A stretch of DNA of 64,000 bases from Pedobacter jejuensis (GTDB lineage Bacteria; Bacteroidota; Bacteroidia; Sphingobacteriales; Sphingobacteriaceae). The stretch lies in NCBI RefSeq assembly GCF_003725795.1, contig NZ_RBEE01000043.1:1-64000 (forward strand). Reading direction: 5' to 3'. Position 1 is the first letter of the stretch; each line of letters starts with the position of its first letter. This document shows, in pieces, positions 28,701 to 37,675 of this stretch. The notes under the pieces are model-generated. The model had not been told where the DNA came from. It did not search any database and saw only the letters and a list, made by a program, of their open reading frames with translations. The position numbers and the translations under genes were made by a program.

Positions 28701-28902
28701 TGTTAGAATTTACTCTGATGGAATACTTTCCATCTGCATTAGTTACTGCACCAGATTGTGTGCCTTTTAATCTTACACTTACTCCAGGAATTGGCAATTT
28801 GTCTTCTTGGGATGTAACTGTACCAGTAATTGTCCGTTCTTGCGCCATTGCACTAAATGCAAAAAACATAAGAATGAACAAACTTTGTAGAAGTTTTTTC
28901 AT
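25762..28902 (-). CDS. SusC/RagA-type TonB-linked outer-membrane transporter (pair 4)
   Basis: This 1046-residue transporter has signal peptide MKKLLQSLFILMFFAFSAMA, a carboxypeptidase-regulatory-like domain, plug start EVIITAGGLASSRKSQGTV, EALIVLDNVIVPNAVLGNLN, and TLNGASGAALYGSDASNGAL, then a barrel ending in Phe. The plug motif ALIVLDNV replaces the PLYIVDG form of pairs 1-3, as in pairs 5 and 6, so the SusC branch tracks the SusD-like_2 partner. It is the first gene of a three-gene unit (SusC, SusD, DUF1735-like). A promoter match lies at 28936-28967. Confidence 0.95.
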   Translation of the reverse strand: MKKLLQSLFILMFFAFSAMAQERTITGTVTSQEDKLPIPGVSVRLKGTQSGAVTNADGKYSIRVNSNNAILEFSFVGYTPLSRTVGSSSNLNVTLTGDATSLNEVIITAGGLASSRKSQGTVTTTIQAEQLIAAKPTNIASGLLGKVAGLQINGTGGGTNPNFRVVLRGQRSLTGNNEALIVLDNVIVPNAVLGNLNPEDVESITTLNGASGAALYGSDASNGALIITTKKGKVGKLEIKAQQSVTVEQTAFFPQLQERFGGGSDNDLKIYTPYENQQYGPAFDGVARPIGFPLANGTIRTNPYQWGNDKYDFWENGLTNQTDLSLSSGDEKGTLFISGQYVDVSGTLPKDLFNKANFRVNGTRKLLENLSTSFAVSYAQNRYDQTTSTGFYDQMLQSPGNLPITSLQDWKNDPFADPSGYPNAYYINPYFSIDNNREKVRNDYLTTSFDLKYSPAKWVDLTYRVGFNTRNQSGKSTSDVYKFNDYIKALPETAGTYKRNDIVGGVTDNSLYTARITNEFQAAFKKSVKDFDFKLVLAAYARQDRSKSLDASVSGLVQPGLFNLNNSTNTPTANESNYLARQQAVYGVLNVAFKNYLFLNATARNDWDSRLLQANRSFFYPGANLSFVPTDAFPILKTIKSLDYLKLRAGYSKVGLVNLGGTATTLGAYRLDPTFSQGSGFPYNGIGGFTIGNSIVSPSITPEFTYSFETGLDASFLKDRINATVTYYKNKTKNQTVTASVANSSGYTQYLLNAGQTSGTGLETTLALVPVKTKELTVTVGANYAHYNNQVDELLSGIPSINLSNTTNAGSYGIAGQPFPVLQGRSYNRDPQGRIIVDRTTGYPSGTSTLTVFGNASPTHILGLTMSATWKGLTLSGIAEYRGGYSVYNGIGPNSLDFSGAGINTVAYDRERFVIPNSSYLDPATNTYVQNTNITIKDGGPGYWTIGGPRTNIDENYITSGNFWKIREITLAYDLPQSLLMKSKFVKAARISAQGRNLFLFLPDTNVYTDPEYNSNTGVNSGNGVGLNGTQVPPSRYYGATISLTF

Positions 28903-28935
28903 AATTTAATAATAGGGTTAGTTAATGATTTGGCG

Positions 28936-28967
28936 CTAATGTAGAGTTAGTTAACAATAACACCAAA
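28936..28967 (-). promoter_or_regulatory. Promoter of SusC pair 4
   Basis: Minus strand: TTTG (28967-28964), 20 bases, TACATTAG (28943-28936). The block from TTTGGTGTTATTG to TACATTAG is nearly the same before pair 5, so the two genes should be driven by the same sigma factor. Confidence 0.7.
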
Positions 28968-29325
28968 TTTTTTTTAACTATTTTTAACATTTCTCTTAAA
29001 AAATGATAAAATCCTATTAAAAATTAATAAAAAACTAAAAATGAAGATTTAACTGTAAATTTAGTTAAATCTTTAGAGAATAATTTCATGATTCATCTAC
29101 TAAATATAATAATATTTAGAATTAGGATTCATAAATATTACCAAGCCCTGTCTTCAATAAGTTTTAATCTAATTTCAAATTAATAATGTTAATATTTATT
29201 GCCAAAATATTTATTTTGTAGCGCAAATTTATAGCTCTTTAGCAAAAATATAATTTATTTCTAATGCAAATAAGGGAAAACATATAAAGATTATTTGAAT
29301 CATCATATTAAGATTTAAATAAAAA
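28968..29325. other. AT-rich gene-free spacer between pairs 4 and 5
   Basis: A very AT-rich stretch with runs of T and A and several TTAAC strings. No gene or structured element was recognised before the terminator at 29326-29353. Confidence 0.6.
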
Positions 29326-29353
29326 AATCCTGGCTACAATTGTAGCCAGGATT
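29326..29353. terminator. Terminator of the pair 5 unit
   Basis: AATCCTGGCTACAA (29326-29339) is followed directly by its exact complement TTGTAGCCAGGATT (29340-29353), a perfect 28-base palindrome flanked by A and T runs. Confidence 0.85.
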
Positions 29354-29392
29354 AAAAATCAAGATTATTTGAGGCGTAAATTAATGTGATAT

Positions 29393-29932
29393 TTAATTCA
29401 CTATTATATTATAATTTACAGTACTGTAAAGGCTTATTTGCTCGCCGCCACCATCTACTATAGAAACCGGCAATACATATTTTGTATTAGTTGTTCCAAT
29501 AAGAGAAGAGTTAATTTTAAAATTAACCGTTCCTGTGCGTTGACCGGCAGGTATTGTTACCTTAAGGCTTGATACAGAATATCCATTACTTGGAATTAAT
29601 ACATATGCCCCAGTTGGAACAGCAGCATTTAACTTTCCAATAGCATCATTAGCATTTACAGCTAATGTTACTGTTAGATCGCGATCTAAGGTTTTGGGTG
29701 AAGCTATATTTACTACAACAGGTAGGTCAGACGGAGTAGCGCTAGACGCATAAGTTTTAGTTACTACCTTAACCCCGGTCTCTTGATTCAAAGCTGCTAA
29801 AGGCAATTCAATTGTAGTTCCAACTTTGCTAAAATCAACATAGGTTTCCTTAGGCTTTAAGCATGAACTTAAATTAAAAGTCAATGCTACAAGTAGAATA
29901 GGAAACAATTTATTTATATTAAATTTTTTCAT
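29393..29932 (-). CDS. DUF1735-like surface lipoprotein (pair 5 unit)
   Basis: This 179-residue lipoprotein has signal FNLSSC (Cys24) and one beta-sandwich-like domain. The pattern LTVTLAVNANDAIGKLN, YVLIPSNGYSVSSLKVTIPA, YVLPVSIVDGG matches the DUF1735 layout also seen in the gene at 23596. It begins 8 bases after SusD pair 5, so it is a tightly coupled third member of that unit. Its likely role is as an accessory surface protein of the importer; no ligand-binding residues can be named. The presence of the same type after pair 4 supports a shared origin of the two units. Confidence 0.75.
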   Translation of the reverse strand: MKKFNINKLFPILLVALTFNLSSCLKPKETYVDFSKVGTTIELPLAALNQETGVKVVTKTYASSATPSDLPVVVNIASPKTLDRDLTVTLAVNANDAIGKLNAAVPTGAYVLIPSNGYSVSSLKVTIPAGQRTGTVNFKINSSLIGTTNTKYVLPVSIVDGGGEQISLYSTVNYNIIVN

Positions 29933-29940
29933 CTTTATAA

Positions 29941-31476
29941 TTATTTAGCCCAAAATATTTTGGATGTAAATTGATTAATGGTTCCTTGTTTGTTTAAATT
30001 GTCACCGTTATTAGACACCTCTGTGCTTGGGTAGAAAATGCGGCTCGGGATTGTTGGCTGAGTAGATTGCGTAGAAACTGGTACATCAGCTGGAAAGCCC
30101 GTTCTTCTATATTCATTATAAGCCTCAATATTGCCATAACCATTAAGCGCAGTCCATTTTTGGTTAATAATTGCTGCTAACTTGTCGGTTGATGCTGTCC
30201 AGCTGACATTTGCAACTGGTTGAGCATAGTAAGTTGAAGCAGCAGTTGTAGCACTAGGAACCGCCAAAGCATTAAATGAAGCTGTAATACCACTTTCATA
30301 CAACGATTGTGCATTACCAGATATTATACCGTATAGCGCTGCTTCTGATTGTAGGAATAAAGATTCTGAAGAACTTAATATAATGGCATCTTGTGTTGCA
30401 CTCTTTAATAAACCGGGACCGATGCTACTTGTTTTTGGATTATTTGTTGGTGATGTTGAACCGTACACATTACCCACAAAAGGGACTAAAGGATCAACTG
30501 GTGCTGAGGCAGGAGCGTATAACCTTGATAAACGTGGATCGTTTGTAGCCTTCAATTTATTAATTGCATAAGCATTGGCTTTATAATAGTCTCCCGGTAA
30601 AGATATGGCTCCAGTAGCTGTAAATCCATAACTTACGTAAAATGGACTTTGTTTTTGACCATTCGCATCATCATTTGTATATCCAGGATTTACAGCTGCT
30701 TGAAAAGTTTGATCAATAAATCCATCTGCGGCAGTTGCTGTAACAGCTGTTTTTAAAGCTGCTTGTTTAGCTGGCAATTTATTCCATTGTCTAATAGCCA
30801 ATTTCAATTTGATTGTGTTTGCAAACTTAATCCAGTTAGTCATTACACCTTTAAACATTACATCAGAAGTTCCAGGATTTACTGCAGAAGTAGGCGCTGA
30901 TTTAACACTAGCTATTGCAGCATCAAGTTGTTTCATTAAATCATCATATATAACATCACCATTATCATAAGCAGGAAATAAAACATCTGGCGCTTTAAAT
31001 GCTTGGCTATATGGAACATTATTATATGTATCTACCAAGGTTTGGAATTCTAAAGCCTTCATAATTTTGGCAATAGAAGAAAAGTAAACCAGTGATGGGT
31101 CTGCTGCACCTTTTTTCTCTATATCTGTATAGTTAGAAAGATTTAAATAAAACTGTGTCCAAATCTGGTAAGCAGTATTGGTAAAGTTATTGGTATTTAA
31201 AGCAGAGTTTGGAACGTAGTTACCACTCGTTGTCCAATACCCCATCCAAACACCAGTGGTTTGCGAATACGCCCCAGAGGCTAAACTAATCGCACCAGTT
31301 ACACCCGTAGCAGAATTGTATAAATTTGCTGAAGTAACTAATGAACCTGATAATTGAAATTGTGGTGTAGCAACCGAAGGTACATTAGGGTTTTCTTCCA
31401 AACTCAGGAAGTCTTTCTTGCAACCAGTAATACTGATAATTACAGAAAGGGCTATGATCGAAAATATCTTTTTCAT
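29941..31476 (-). CDS. SusD-like_2-type outer-membrane lipoprotein (pair 5)
   Basis: This 511-residue lipoprotein has signal ISITGC (Cys19). SusD-like_2 motifs are visible: KIMKALEFQTLVDTYNNVPY near 135, TNWIKFANTIKLKLAIRQWN near 215, and NIEAYNEYRRTGFP near 450. The gene ends with STKIFW-type residues (QFTSKIFWAK), shared with pair 4. It starts 9 bases after SusC pair 5 and precedes the DUF1735-like gene. It is predicted to be the surface lid of the pair 5 transporter; the ligand is unknown. Confidence 0.93.
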   Translation of the reverse strand: MKKIFSIIALSVIISITGCKKDFLSLEENPNVPSVATPQFQLSGSLVTSANLYNSATGVTGAISLASGAYSQTTGVWMGYWTTSGNYVPNSALNTNNFTNTAYQIWTQFYLNLSNYTDIEKKGAADPSLVYFSSIAKIMKALEFQTLVDTYNNVPYSQAFKAPDVLFPAYDNGDVIYDDLMKQLDAAIASVKSAPTSAVNPGTSDVMFKGVMTNWIKFANTIKLKLAIRQWNKLPAKQAALKTAVTATAADGFIDQTFQAAVNPGYTNDDANGQKQSPFYVSYGFTATGAISLPGDYYKANAYAINKLKATNDPRLSRLYAPASAPVDPLVPFVGNVYGSTSPTNNPKTSSIGPGLLKSATQDAIILSSSESLFLQSEAALYGIISGNAQSLYESGITASFNALAVPSATTAASTYYAQPVANVSWTASTDKLAAIINQKWTALNGYGNIEAYNEYRRTGFPADVPVSTQSTQPTIPSRIFYPSTEVSNNGDNLNKQGTINQFTSKIFWAK

Positions 31477-31485
31477 ATTTATTTT

Positions 31486-34400
31486 TTAAAAAGTTATCTG
31501 AAGGTTAGCACCGAATATTCTGGTAGGTGGCGTTTGATTTGCATTTGTTACACCTACCGCATTTGACGCATCTAAATTGTATTCAGGGTCAGCGTAAGGA
31601 TTATCCTTAGGTCTAAACAAGAACAAATTTCTACCAGTTAATGCGAAGTTTAATCCTTTAATAGCTTTTGTTTTATTAACAAACTGTGTTAAATTGAAAT
31701 TTAATGTCATTTCTCTTATTTTCCAGAATGCTGCATTATTTACAAAAGGCGTAAGTGCTGCTCCATAGTTAGAACCTTGCCAAAAGCCATAATTTCCATC
31801 AACTACAGGTACAGTTGTATTAGGTACATAAACACCTGGAGAAGTTTGAATAACAGAATTTGGGTATATAAAACGTTGGCGATCTGCTGATGCACTGGTA
31901 GCAGAAATACCACCAAAATCTAAAGTAGAACCAATGGCGTTATAAATAACATATCCGCTTTTGTATTCGGCAACAGCAGAAAATGTAATAAATTTATATG
32001 TAGCTGACATGTTTAGGCCAAGAACATATTTTGGAGTTGTTCTTCCAAAATTAGTTAAGGTGGTTCCTAATTGAGGATATCCTGCTGTAGTTCCTGTTGC
32101 ATCTACAATCACTCTACCTTGATCATCACGTTTGTAATCTGTACCAAGCAAAGAAGGGTAAGGCTGGCCAACAACAGCATAAACAGAACCTGTTGCTCCA
32201 CTAACCTGGAATTGAGAACTTCCTGGAAGGAGTGAAACTACCTCAGAATCATAAATACCTAAATTACCGCCAAGCTTTAAACCAACTGCATTTTTAGATG
32301 CAGAAAGAACTGTACCATTTAGCTCAAATTCATAACCATTATTTTCGATTTCACCTGCATTAATTGTTGCAGCGTTAAAACCTGTCGAGGCAGAAGTTTG
32401 AACGTTTAAAGTCTGGTTTTTACTGTTTTGCTTGTAATAAGTAGCACTTAAGTTAATTCGATTATCTAACAAACCTAGTTCTACTGCAAACTCCTTCTCA
32501 GTAATAAACTCAGGCTCTAATAATGGGTTATTATTCGTTGTACCCAAAGTTAAACCACCTAATCCACCATAAGGAAATCCAGTTGATGAAGTAAATGTAT
32601 TGTTTATTGAATATGGGGCAACACTAACCTGTCCAACTTTAGAAACCGCAGCTCTTAATTTACCATATGATAAAATTCTGTTGTTCTTTAAAGCTTCGAA
32701 AGCATTAGTGAAGACAAATGAACCAGAGATTGATGGGTAAAATAAAGACCTTTTGGTTTTTGACAAACGAGAATCCCAATCATTTCTTCCTGTTGCTTGA
32801 ATAAAAGCAAAATCCTTGTAACCAATGTTCAACGCACCATAAACACCTATCTGACGGATGAAATATTCTGATTGTGAAACTGTTGGAGCACCTGATATTA
32901 AACCTATATTATAAAAATCTGGAATTAAAAGATTGGCACTCTGATCATTTTGAATACGTGCCTTAGATTGCCAAATGGTATTACCAATTAATAAATCTGT
33001 TTTAAAATCATCAAAAAATGTATGGTTGAATTTTAAGAACACGTCTTGTTGTAAACGCGAAGAACCTTGACCATTCGTTGCAGAAAAGTTGGTCGTACCA
33101 TCACCATATTGTGTATAATCCTGAACAAAACCCGGAGATTTACGAGCAGCTCCATAGCGAGAAGGAATATTACTTACTCCAAGTGGATCTGAAGCCGCAT
33201 AAGCAGAGAACTGAACCTCTTTACGAGTATATTTTAAATTGTTTATGCCAAAATTTTGTGATAAACGATAAGTTGCATCAAACCATTTTGTAGGCTTTAT
33301 ATTTAAACTAATATTGCCCAAAAATGTATCGCTTTTATTATTTTTTCTAGAATTTTTAATTTGCCAATACGGATTTACATTATAAGCACTGTAATAATCG
33401 TTAGGATTATAAAATTTACTATTATCTCCTTCAGCCAAATCATCAATATTAATAAATGCAGGCATTTGAAATAAATTGGCATATAAGATTTGTGTAGTTG
33501 CATTAGTTGAATAGTTAACGCCGTACGTACTCGTGTTGCCGTTTGTATATCCAACAGAATAATCTAACCTAAAAATACCATAAGTTTTTGTGCCAGATGC
33601 TCGTAATGAAGTTCTTTTTGACAAATCATCAGGAATTACACCTTTAGTGTAAACATTTTGAGCAGAGAAATAAAAATTATTATCTGCATCGCCACTTTGA
33701 TAAGAAAGGTCATTTTGTTCAGTTAAACCTGTTTTAAAGAATGCTTCAATTGGGCTCTTATCACGAGGTGAATAGGTTATTATATTCTTCTCTCCATTAG
33801 CGAGTGGAGCACCTAACTGATATTGTGCGCCATTGTATGCTGGGCCATATAATTGATTTTCATATCCTGTAAATAGAGGAAAGCCCGTTTCTGGATCTCG
33901 AAATCCGTCTGCAACAGTTTCACCACCGTACGGTCCGAATTTTGTTTGAATCTCTGGAAAATAAGCTACTTTTTGAAGTTGAAATGAATTAGCATAAGTA
34001 ATCTTAGGCTTATTGGCAGCAGAACCTCTTTTAGTGGTTATAATTAGTGCGCCGTTTGAAGCTTCAGAGCCATATAGTGCAGAAGCACTTGAACCTTTTA
34101 GAACGGTTACATCTTCTACATCATTTGGATTGATAGAATTTAATGTACCACCTGGAATCGGGACACCGTCCAAAACAATTAACGCATTGTTATTACCGTT
34201 GATTGACCTGGCACCACGTAAAGTAATTCTTACTTCGGGATTAATACCATTGTTTATAGTATTAACCTGTAAACCAGCAACTTTTGCAGTTAATCCATTT
34301 GCAACATTCGTAACGTTAGTTGCTGTTAAGTCTTTTGCAGAAACTGTAGTTGTAGAGTAACCGATTTCTTTAGCTTGTCTTTTAATACCTAAAGCTCCAG

Positions 34401-34722
34401 TTACCACAACCTCACCAAGTTGTCTAGCATCCGAAGCTAAAGAAGCATTGACAACACTTGAAGTACCCACAGAAATTTCTCTTTGTGCGTACCCTAAACT
34501 TGAGAATACGATCGTGTTTGAGCCTGAGGGGAGTTTTAAGGAATAAGTTCCATCAGCGCCGGTTGAAACACCAACAGATGTTCCTTTTACTTTTACACTT
34601 ACTCCAGGGATTGGCAATTTGTCGTCCGATGAGGTAACTGTGCCTGTGATTGTTCGATCTTGCGCCATTGCCGTTACAGCAACAAACATAAGTATGAACA
34701 AACTTTGTAGAAGTTTTTTCAT
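31486..34722 (-). CDS. SusC/RagA-type TonB-linked outer-membrane transporter (pair 5)
   Basis: At 1078 residues this is the longest of the set. It has signal peptide MKKLLQSLFILMFVAVTAMA, a carboxypeptidase-regulatory-like domain, plug start EVVVTGALGIKRQAKEIGYS, ALIVLDGVPIPGGTLNSINP, and VLKGSSASALYGSEASNGAL, with a barrel ending in Phe. The GIKRQAKEIGYS form belongs to a recognisable SusC branch also seen in pair 6 (GVIRQARSLGAS). No STN domain is present. It is first in a three-gene unit; the promoter match is at 34755-34786. Confidence 0.95.
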   Translation of the reverse strand: MKKLLQSLFILMFVAVTAMAQDRTITGTVTSSDDKLPIPGVSVKVKGTSVGVSTGADGTYSLKLPSGSNTIVFSSLGYAQREISVGTSSVVNASLASDARQLGEVVVTGALGIKRQAKEIGYSTTTVSAKDLTATNVTNVANGLTAKVAGLQVNTINNGINPEVRITLRGARSINGNNNALIVLDGVPIPGGTLNSINPNDVEDVTVLKGSSASALYGSEASNGALIITTKRGSAANKPKITYANSFQLQKVAYFPEIQTKFGPYGGETVADGFRDPETGFPLFTGYENQLYGPAYNGAQYQLGAPLANGEKNIITYSPRDKSPIEAFFKTGLTEQNDLSYQSGDADNNFYFSAQNVYTKGVIPDDLSKRTSLRASGTKTYGIFRLDYSVGYTNGNTSTYGVNYSTNATTQILYANLFQMPAFINIDDLAEGDNSKFYNPNDYYSAYNVNPYWQIKNSRKNNKSDTFLGNISLNIKPTKWFDATYRLSQNFGINNLKYTRKEVQFSAYAASDPLGVSNIPSRYGAARKSPGFVQDYTQYGDGTTNFSATNGQGSSRLQQDVFLKFNHTFFDDFKTDLLIGNTIWQSKARIQNDQSANLLIPDFYNIGLISGAPTVSQSEYFIRQIGVYGALNIGYKDFAFIQATGRNDWDSRLSKTKRSLFYPSISGSFVFTNAFEALKNNRILSYGKLRAAVSKVGQVSVAPYSINNTFTSSTGFPYGGLGGLTLGTTNNNPLLEPEFITEKEFAVELGLLDNRINLSATYYKQNSKNQTLNVQTSASTGFNAATINAGEIENNGYEFELNGTVLSASKNAVGLKLGGNLGIYDSEVVSLLPGSSQFQVSGATGSVYAVVGQPYPSLLGTDYKRDDQGRVIVDATGTTAGYPQLGTTLTNFGRTTPKYVLGLNMSATYKFITFSAVAEYKSGYVIYNAIGSTLDFGGISATSASADRQRFIYPNSVIQTSPGVYVPNTTVPVVDGNYGFWQGSNYGAALTPFVNNAAFWKIREMTLNFNLTQFVNKTKAIKGLNFALTGRNLFLFRPKDNPYADPEYNLDASNAVGVTNANQTPPTRIFGANLQITF

Positions 34723-34754
34723 AGTTTTTTAGTAGGTTAGTTAATTAGTTAGTA

Positions 34755-34786
34755 CTAATGTAGAATTACTTAGCAATAACACCAAA
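34755..34786 (-). promoter_or_regulatory. Promoter of SusC pair 5
   Basis: Minus strand: TTTG (34786-34783), 20 bases, TACATTAG (34762-34755), nearly identical over the whole block to the promoter of pair 4. Confidence 0.7.
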
Positions 34787-35033
34787 TTAAATTTAACATT
34801 TTTTAACAAAAAAATAGAATACATATTTCAATTTGTGATGATACGCGTAAATATTTGGTTATTATGCTAGAAAGTGAGGATGTAATTCTCCAAGGAAAAC
34901 TAATTGCAAGAGAATAATAGTATAATCCTATTTTATTCTGTAATGAATAGAAAGTTGAAAGAATATGAGCAAAAGAGTGAATTAATAAAATAAAATAGCT
35001 TAATAAGAAAGAACACAATTGCATAAATTAAAA
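34787..35033. other. Gene-free spacer between pairs 5 and 6
   Basis: AT-rich spacer between the promoter of pair 5 and the terminator of the pair 6 unit. A 73-codon hydrophobic frame on the minus strand reads like chance AT-rich translation; nothing else is seen. Confidence 0.6.
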
Positions 35034-35063
35034 AAGCCTTTCCAATTAGTTTTGGAAAGGCTT
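35034..35063. terminator. Terminator of the pair 6 unit
   Basis: AAGCCTTTCCAA (35034-35045) and TTGGAAAGGCTT (35052-35063) form a perfect 12-pair stem with a 6-base loop, downstream of the lipoprotein gene ending at 35095. Confidence 0.85.
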
Positions 35064-35094
35064 CTCAGTAATTTGAATTAAAACAATTTTACTA

Positions 35095-35970
35095 TTATTT
35101 CTTTTTAAGCTTTATTGTAAAACTACCATAGCTACCAAGAGGAGAAGTATGCGCTAATCTAACTGCAACAGTTAAATCGCAAGGAGCAACAACATTGGCT
35201 GCGCTACCCGCAACGCTAACAGAAGTAAAAATAGGAGCACCACCATATCCTCCGTAAGCAACACTTGCAGCAGATGTTGTATTATCTGCTGGATTTACAG
35301 TGATTACAATTGGCTGAACACTTACATCAGTTCCATAAAAGAAAGATAGGTGCGTGTCATCAATAATTTTTACCTGAATGGTTTGCCCCGCTGAGTAGTC
35401 TTGCCATTCGTCAGTTACCACAGTAAATGGCACGGATGCTCCAATAGCACCGTAATCTGTCATTTTGAATTGACAAACAGCTGCAAACGAAATCGTTGGT
35501 GTTGAGCCAGCAATTGATGATATTCCGCCATTATTAGTTTCTCCCAGAGTTGAGAAAGCCGGGTAGACTTTACCACTGGTGGTTGTTACATTTGCACCAA
35601 TTGTATATGAGTCTCCTAAAACAGACGAAACACCAAAAAGTGATTTAATCATTGTACCCGTTAATACAATGGAAGTAGGAAATGATTTCACACCAGCCTG
35701 AACAGTTTTAACTTTTGTTGCATCACCATTTTTAATTACAACAATATCAATATTAGATGGAGCAGCATCGCTTGGATAAAATAAAGACACCGAAAATTTA
35801 CCATTAAAAGCATCAGGGTTTAATGCAGAAATAGTCGCATCGCCGGTTTTATCGGCGGTTAACTGAATTAAAGGAACTCGCTCCAAAACAGGGATTTTAG
35901 GATTATCTTCCTTTCTACATCCAGAAATAACTATTAAGGATGTAAATAAATATATGAGTATTTTTTTCAT
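35095..35970 (-). CDS. Surface lipoprotein of unknown family (pair 6 unit)
   Basis: This 291-residue lipoprotein has signal IVISGC (Cys18). I chose the ATG at 35970 because it gives that signal; the frame extends further upstream into the SusD gene without one. The mature part is all-beta in character with repeated motifs such as NIDVVIKNGD and TPTISFAAVCQF, and a Cys pair (CQF near 165, CDL near 265). It is not a DUF1735 protein like its counterparts after pairs 4 and 5, but occupies the same third place in the unit, 19 bases after SusD pair 6. Its role is probably as an accessory surface protein; the function is unknown. Confidence 0.75.
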   Translation of the reverse strand: MKKILIYLFTSLIVISGCRKEDNPKIPVLERVPLIQLTADKTGDATISALNPDAFNGKFSVSLFYPSDAAPSNIDIVVIKNGDATKVKTVQAGVKSFPTSIVLTGTMIKSLFGVSSVLGDSYTIGANVTTTSGKVYPAFSTLGETNNGGISSIAGSTPTISFAAVCQFKMTDYGAIGASVPFTVVTDEWQDYSAGQTIQVKIIDDTHLSFFYGTDVSVQPIVITVNPADNTTSAASVAYGGYGGAPIFTSVSVAGSAANVVAPCDLTVAVRLAHTSPLGSYGSFTIKLKKK

Positions 35971-35989
35971 AATAATTAAATTTAAAAAT

Positions 35990-37660
35990 CTATGGTAACC
36001 AAAAAGGTTTATATGTAGATGGATCAGTTTTTTGTGCCGGCGCATTACCATTAGCCGAAAGCTCTGCGCTAGACCAAGGTAAACTAAGCGGGTATTTCTT
36101 CGATACTTGAACACTTACTGCTGGCTGATTGGTTTGAAAAGGATCTCCATTAATTGGAGGTTGAACTTTTCCTCCCGGTGCCTGTGATGCATTTGATGGG
36201 TCAAATAATACAGGAAAACCTGTTCTTCTGTAATCTGTGTAAGCATCTACAGCACTACCATAACTCGAAATCCACTTTTGAGTCATAATTGATTCTAATT
36301 GTTGCGATGGTTTTGCATCATATTGAGCCATTATTGCATTAATATATGATGTACTGGCCGCAGTTCCGGAAACAGCAGGTACTGTTTGCGATGGTTTTAC
36401 ATAGTTGGTAATTATATAATCAACTTGTTTGAAAGATTCAGTAATTGCTGATTGAAGCATTGCTTTTGCATCACCTGTTATTACGTTAGCTTTTATTAAC
36501 TCAGCTTTCATAAACAACACGTCTGCATAAGTTATGAAGCGATATGGCGCTGCACCAGTACCACTTGTTGCACTTGCAGTACCTCCCGCACCATCATCAT
36601 ATCTGCCACCAACTGGATAAATACCAAACAAAGACATATAATTTTGTTGAGATTGAGCAGCGTTTGGACCTGTAGATCCAAAGTAAATTGATAAAAATGC
36701 ACCATCCCTATATTCAGTCGGATTTGCAGTTGCACCACTTGGCTTTAGCTGATTGTAGATGTAATAAGGAAGACGTGGATCTTTAATTCCTGTATAAATT
36801 TTGGTATTATAGCCTTTTAAAATTTCGTAAAACCAAGGGCTTTGGTATTGCGATCTTTGAGAAGCAAAATAATCGCCAAACCCAGGATTTCTGTCATCTG
36901 TAGCGCCATTAGGTCCAAATGGAAGCAAGAAATTTTCGGCTTGTGAGCTAATTAAATTATTTGCTGTGATTAATGCATTAATATCTGCCGTAACGTTTTT
37001 GGTTAAACGCTGTTGCAAAAGCAGTTTTAGTTTTATGGTATTTGCAGCTTTTATCCATCTAGAAATATTTCCTTTATAAATTACATCGTCGTTTCCAGGT
37101 ACTGAATTGTTAGTTGCTGTAACATTCAAATCGGCTATTCCCTTATCTAACAAAGCTATTAATTGGGGGTAAATATCTGCGCCTTTATCAAATTTAGCTC
37201 CGAATTTACCTTCTGAAACTAATTTATTAACATCAGTAAAAGGAACATCAGCATAAATATCTACCATCTGGCTATAACCATATGCTTTCAATATTTCAGC
37301 AATGCCTACATATTTCATATTTCCTTTGGCTGCTCCTTCAGAAATAATAAAATCTAAGTTAGTAAAAACTTTAGTATACATCCCTTTCCAACTATTTAAA
37401 ATATTAAAATCTGACCCACTTGCATTGTACTGATTTGGATCTTCACGTACAACAAGACGATGCATGTACACTTCAAGTACTTGTGATATCCCAGAGGAAG
37501 TTGCTAAATTAGTACCTTAAGCAAGTTGCGCAGCAGGCAATAATTTATTTTCACTAACCGAAGTGGGACTATATGGGTCGGTGTTAATATCGAGCGACTT
37601 TTTGCATGAAGATGCCAACAAAATCACTGCAGGTATAATATATTTTAATTTACGTATCAT
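35990..37660 (-). pseudogene. SusD-like_2 lipoprotein (pair 6), interrupted by an in-frame stop
   Basis: The frame opens at 37660 with a good lipoprotein signal (LLASSC, Cys19) and SusD-like start KKSLDINTDPYSPTSVSENK, then meets TAA at codon 48 (37519-37517) after LLPAAQLA. The same frame continues without shift as GTNLATSSGISQVLEVYMHR and on to a full SusD-like_2 body (LKAYGYSQMVDIYADVPF, RWIKAANTIKLKLLLQQR, DAYTDYRRTGFP). A single base change, for example TTA to TAA, explains it. An internal start at 37471 would yield 493 residues with no signal. Treated as a broken gene, unless the stop is read through or is a sequencing error. Confidence 0.85.
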
Positions 37661-37675
37661 TTTGGAAGATTTTTG

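Noticed and set aside
34803..35024. 73-codon hydrophobic frame between pairs 5 and 6
   Set aside because: Composition is that expected from translating AT-rich spacer; no plausible context.
35971..36114. Upstream extension of the lipoprotein of pair 6
   Set aside because: It overlaps the SusD gene and hides the lipoprotein signal; ATG 35970 gives a standard signal.
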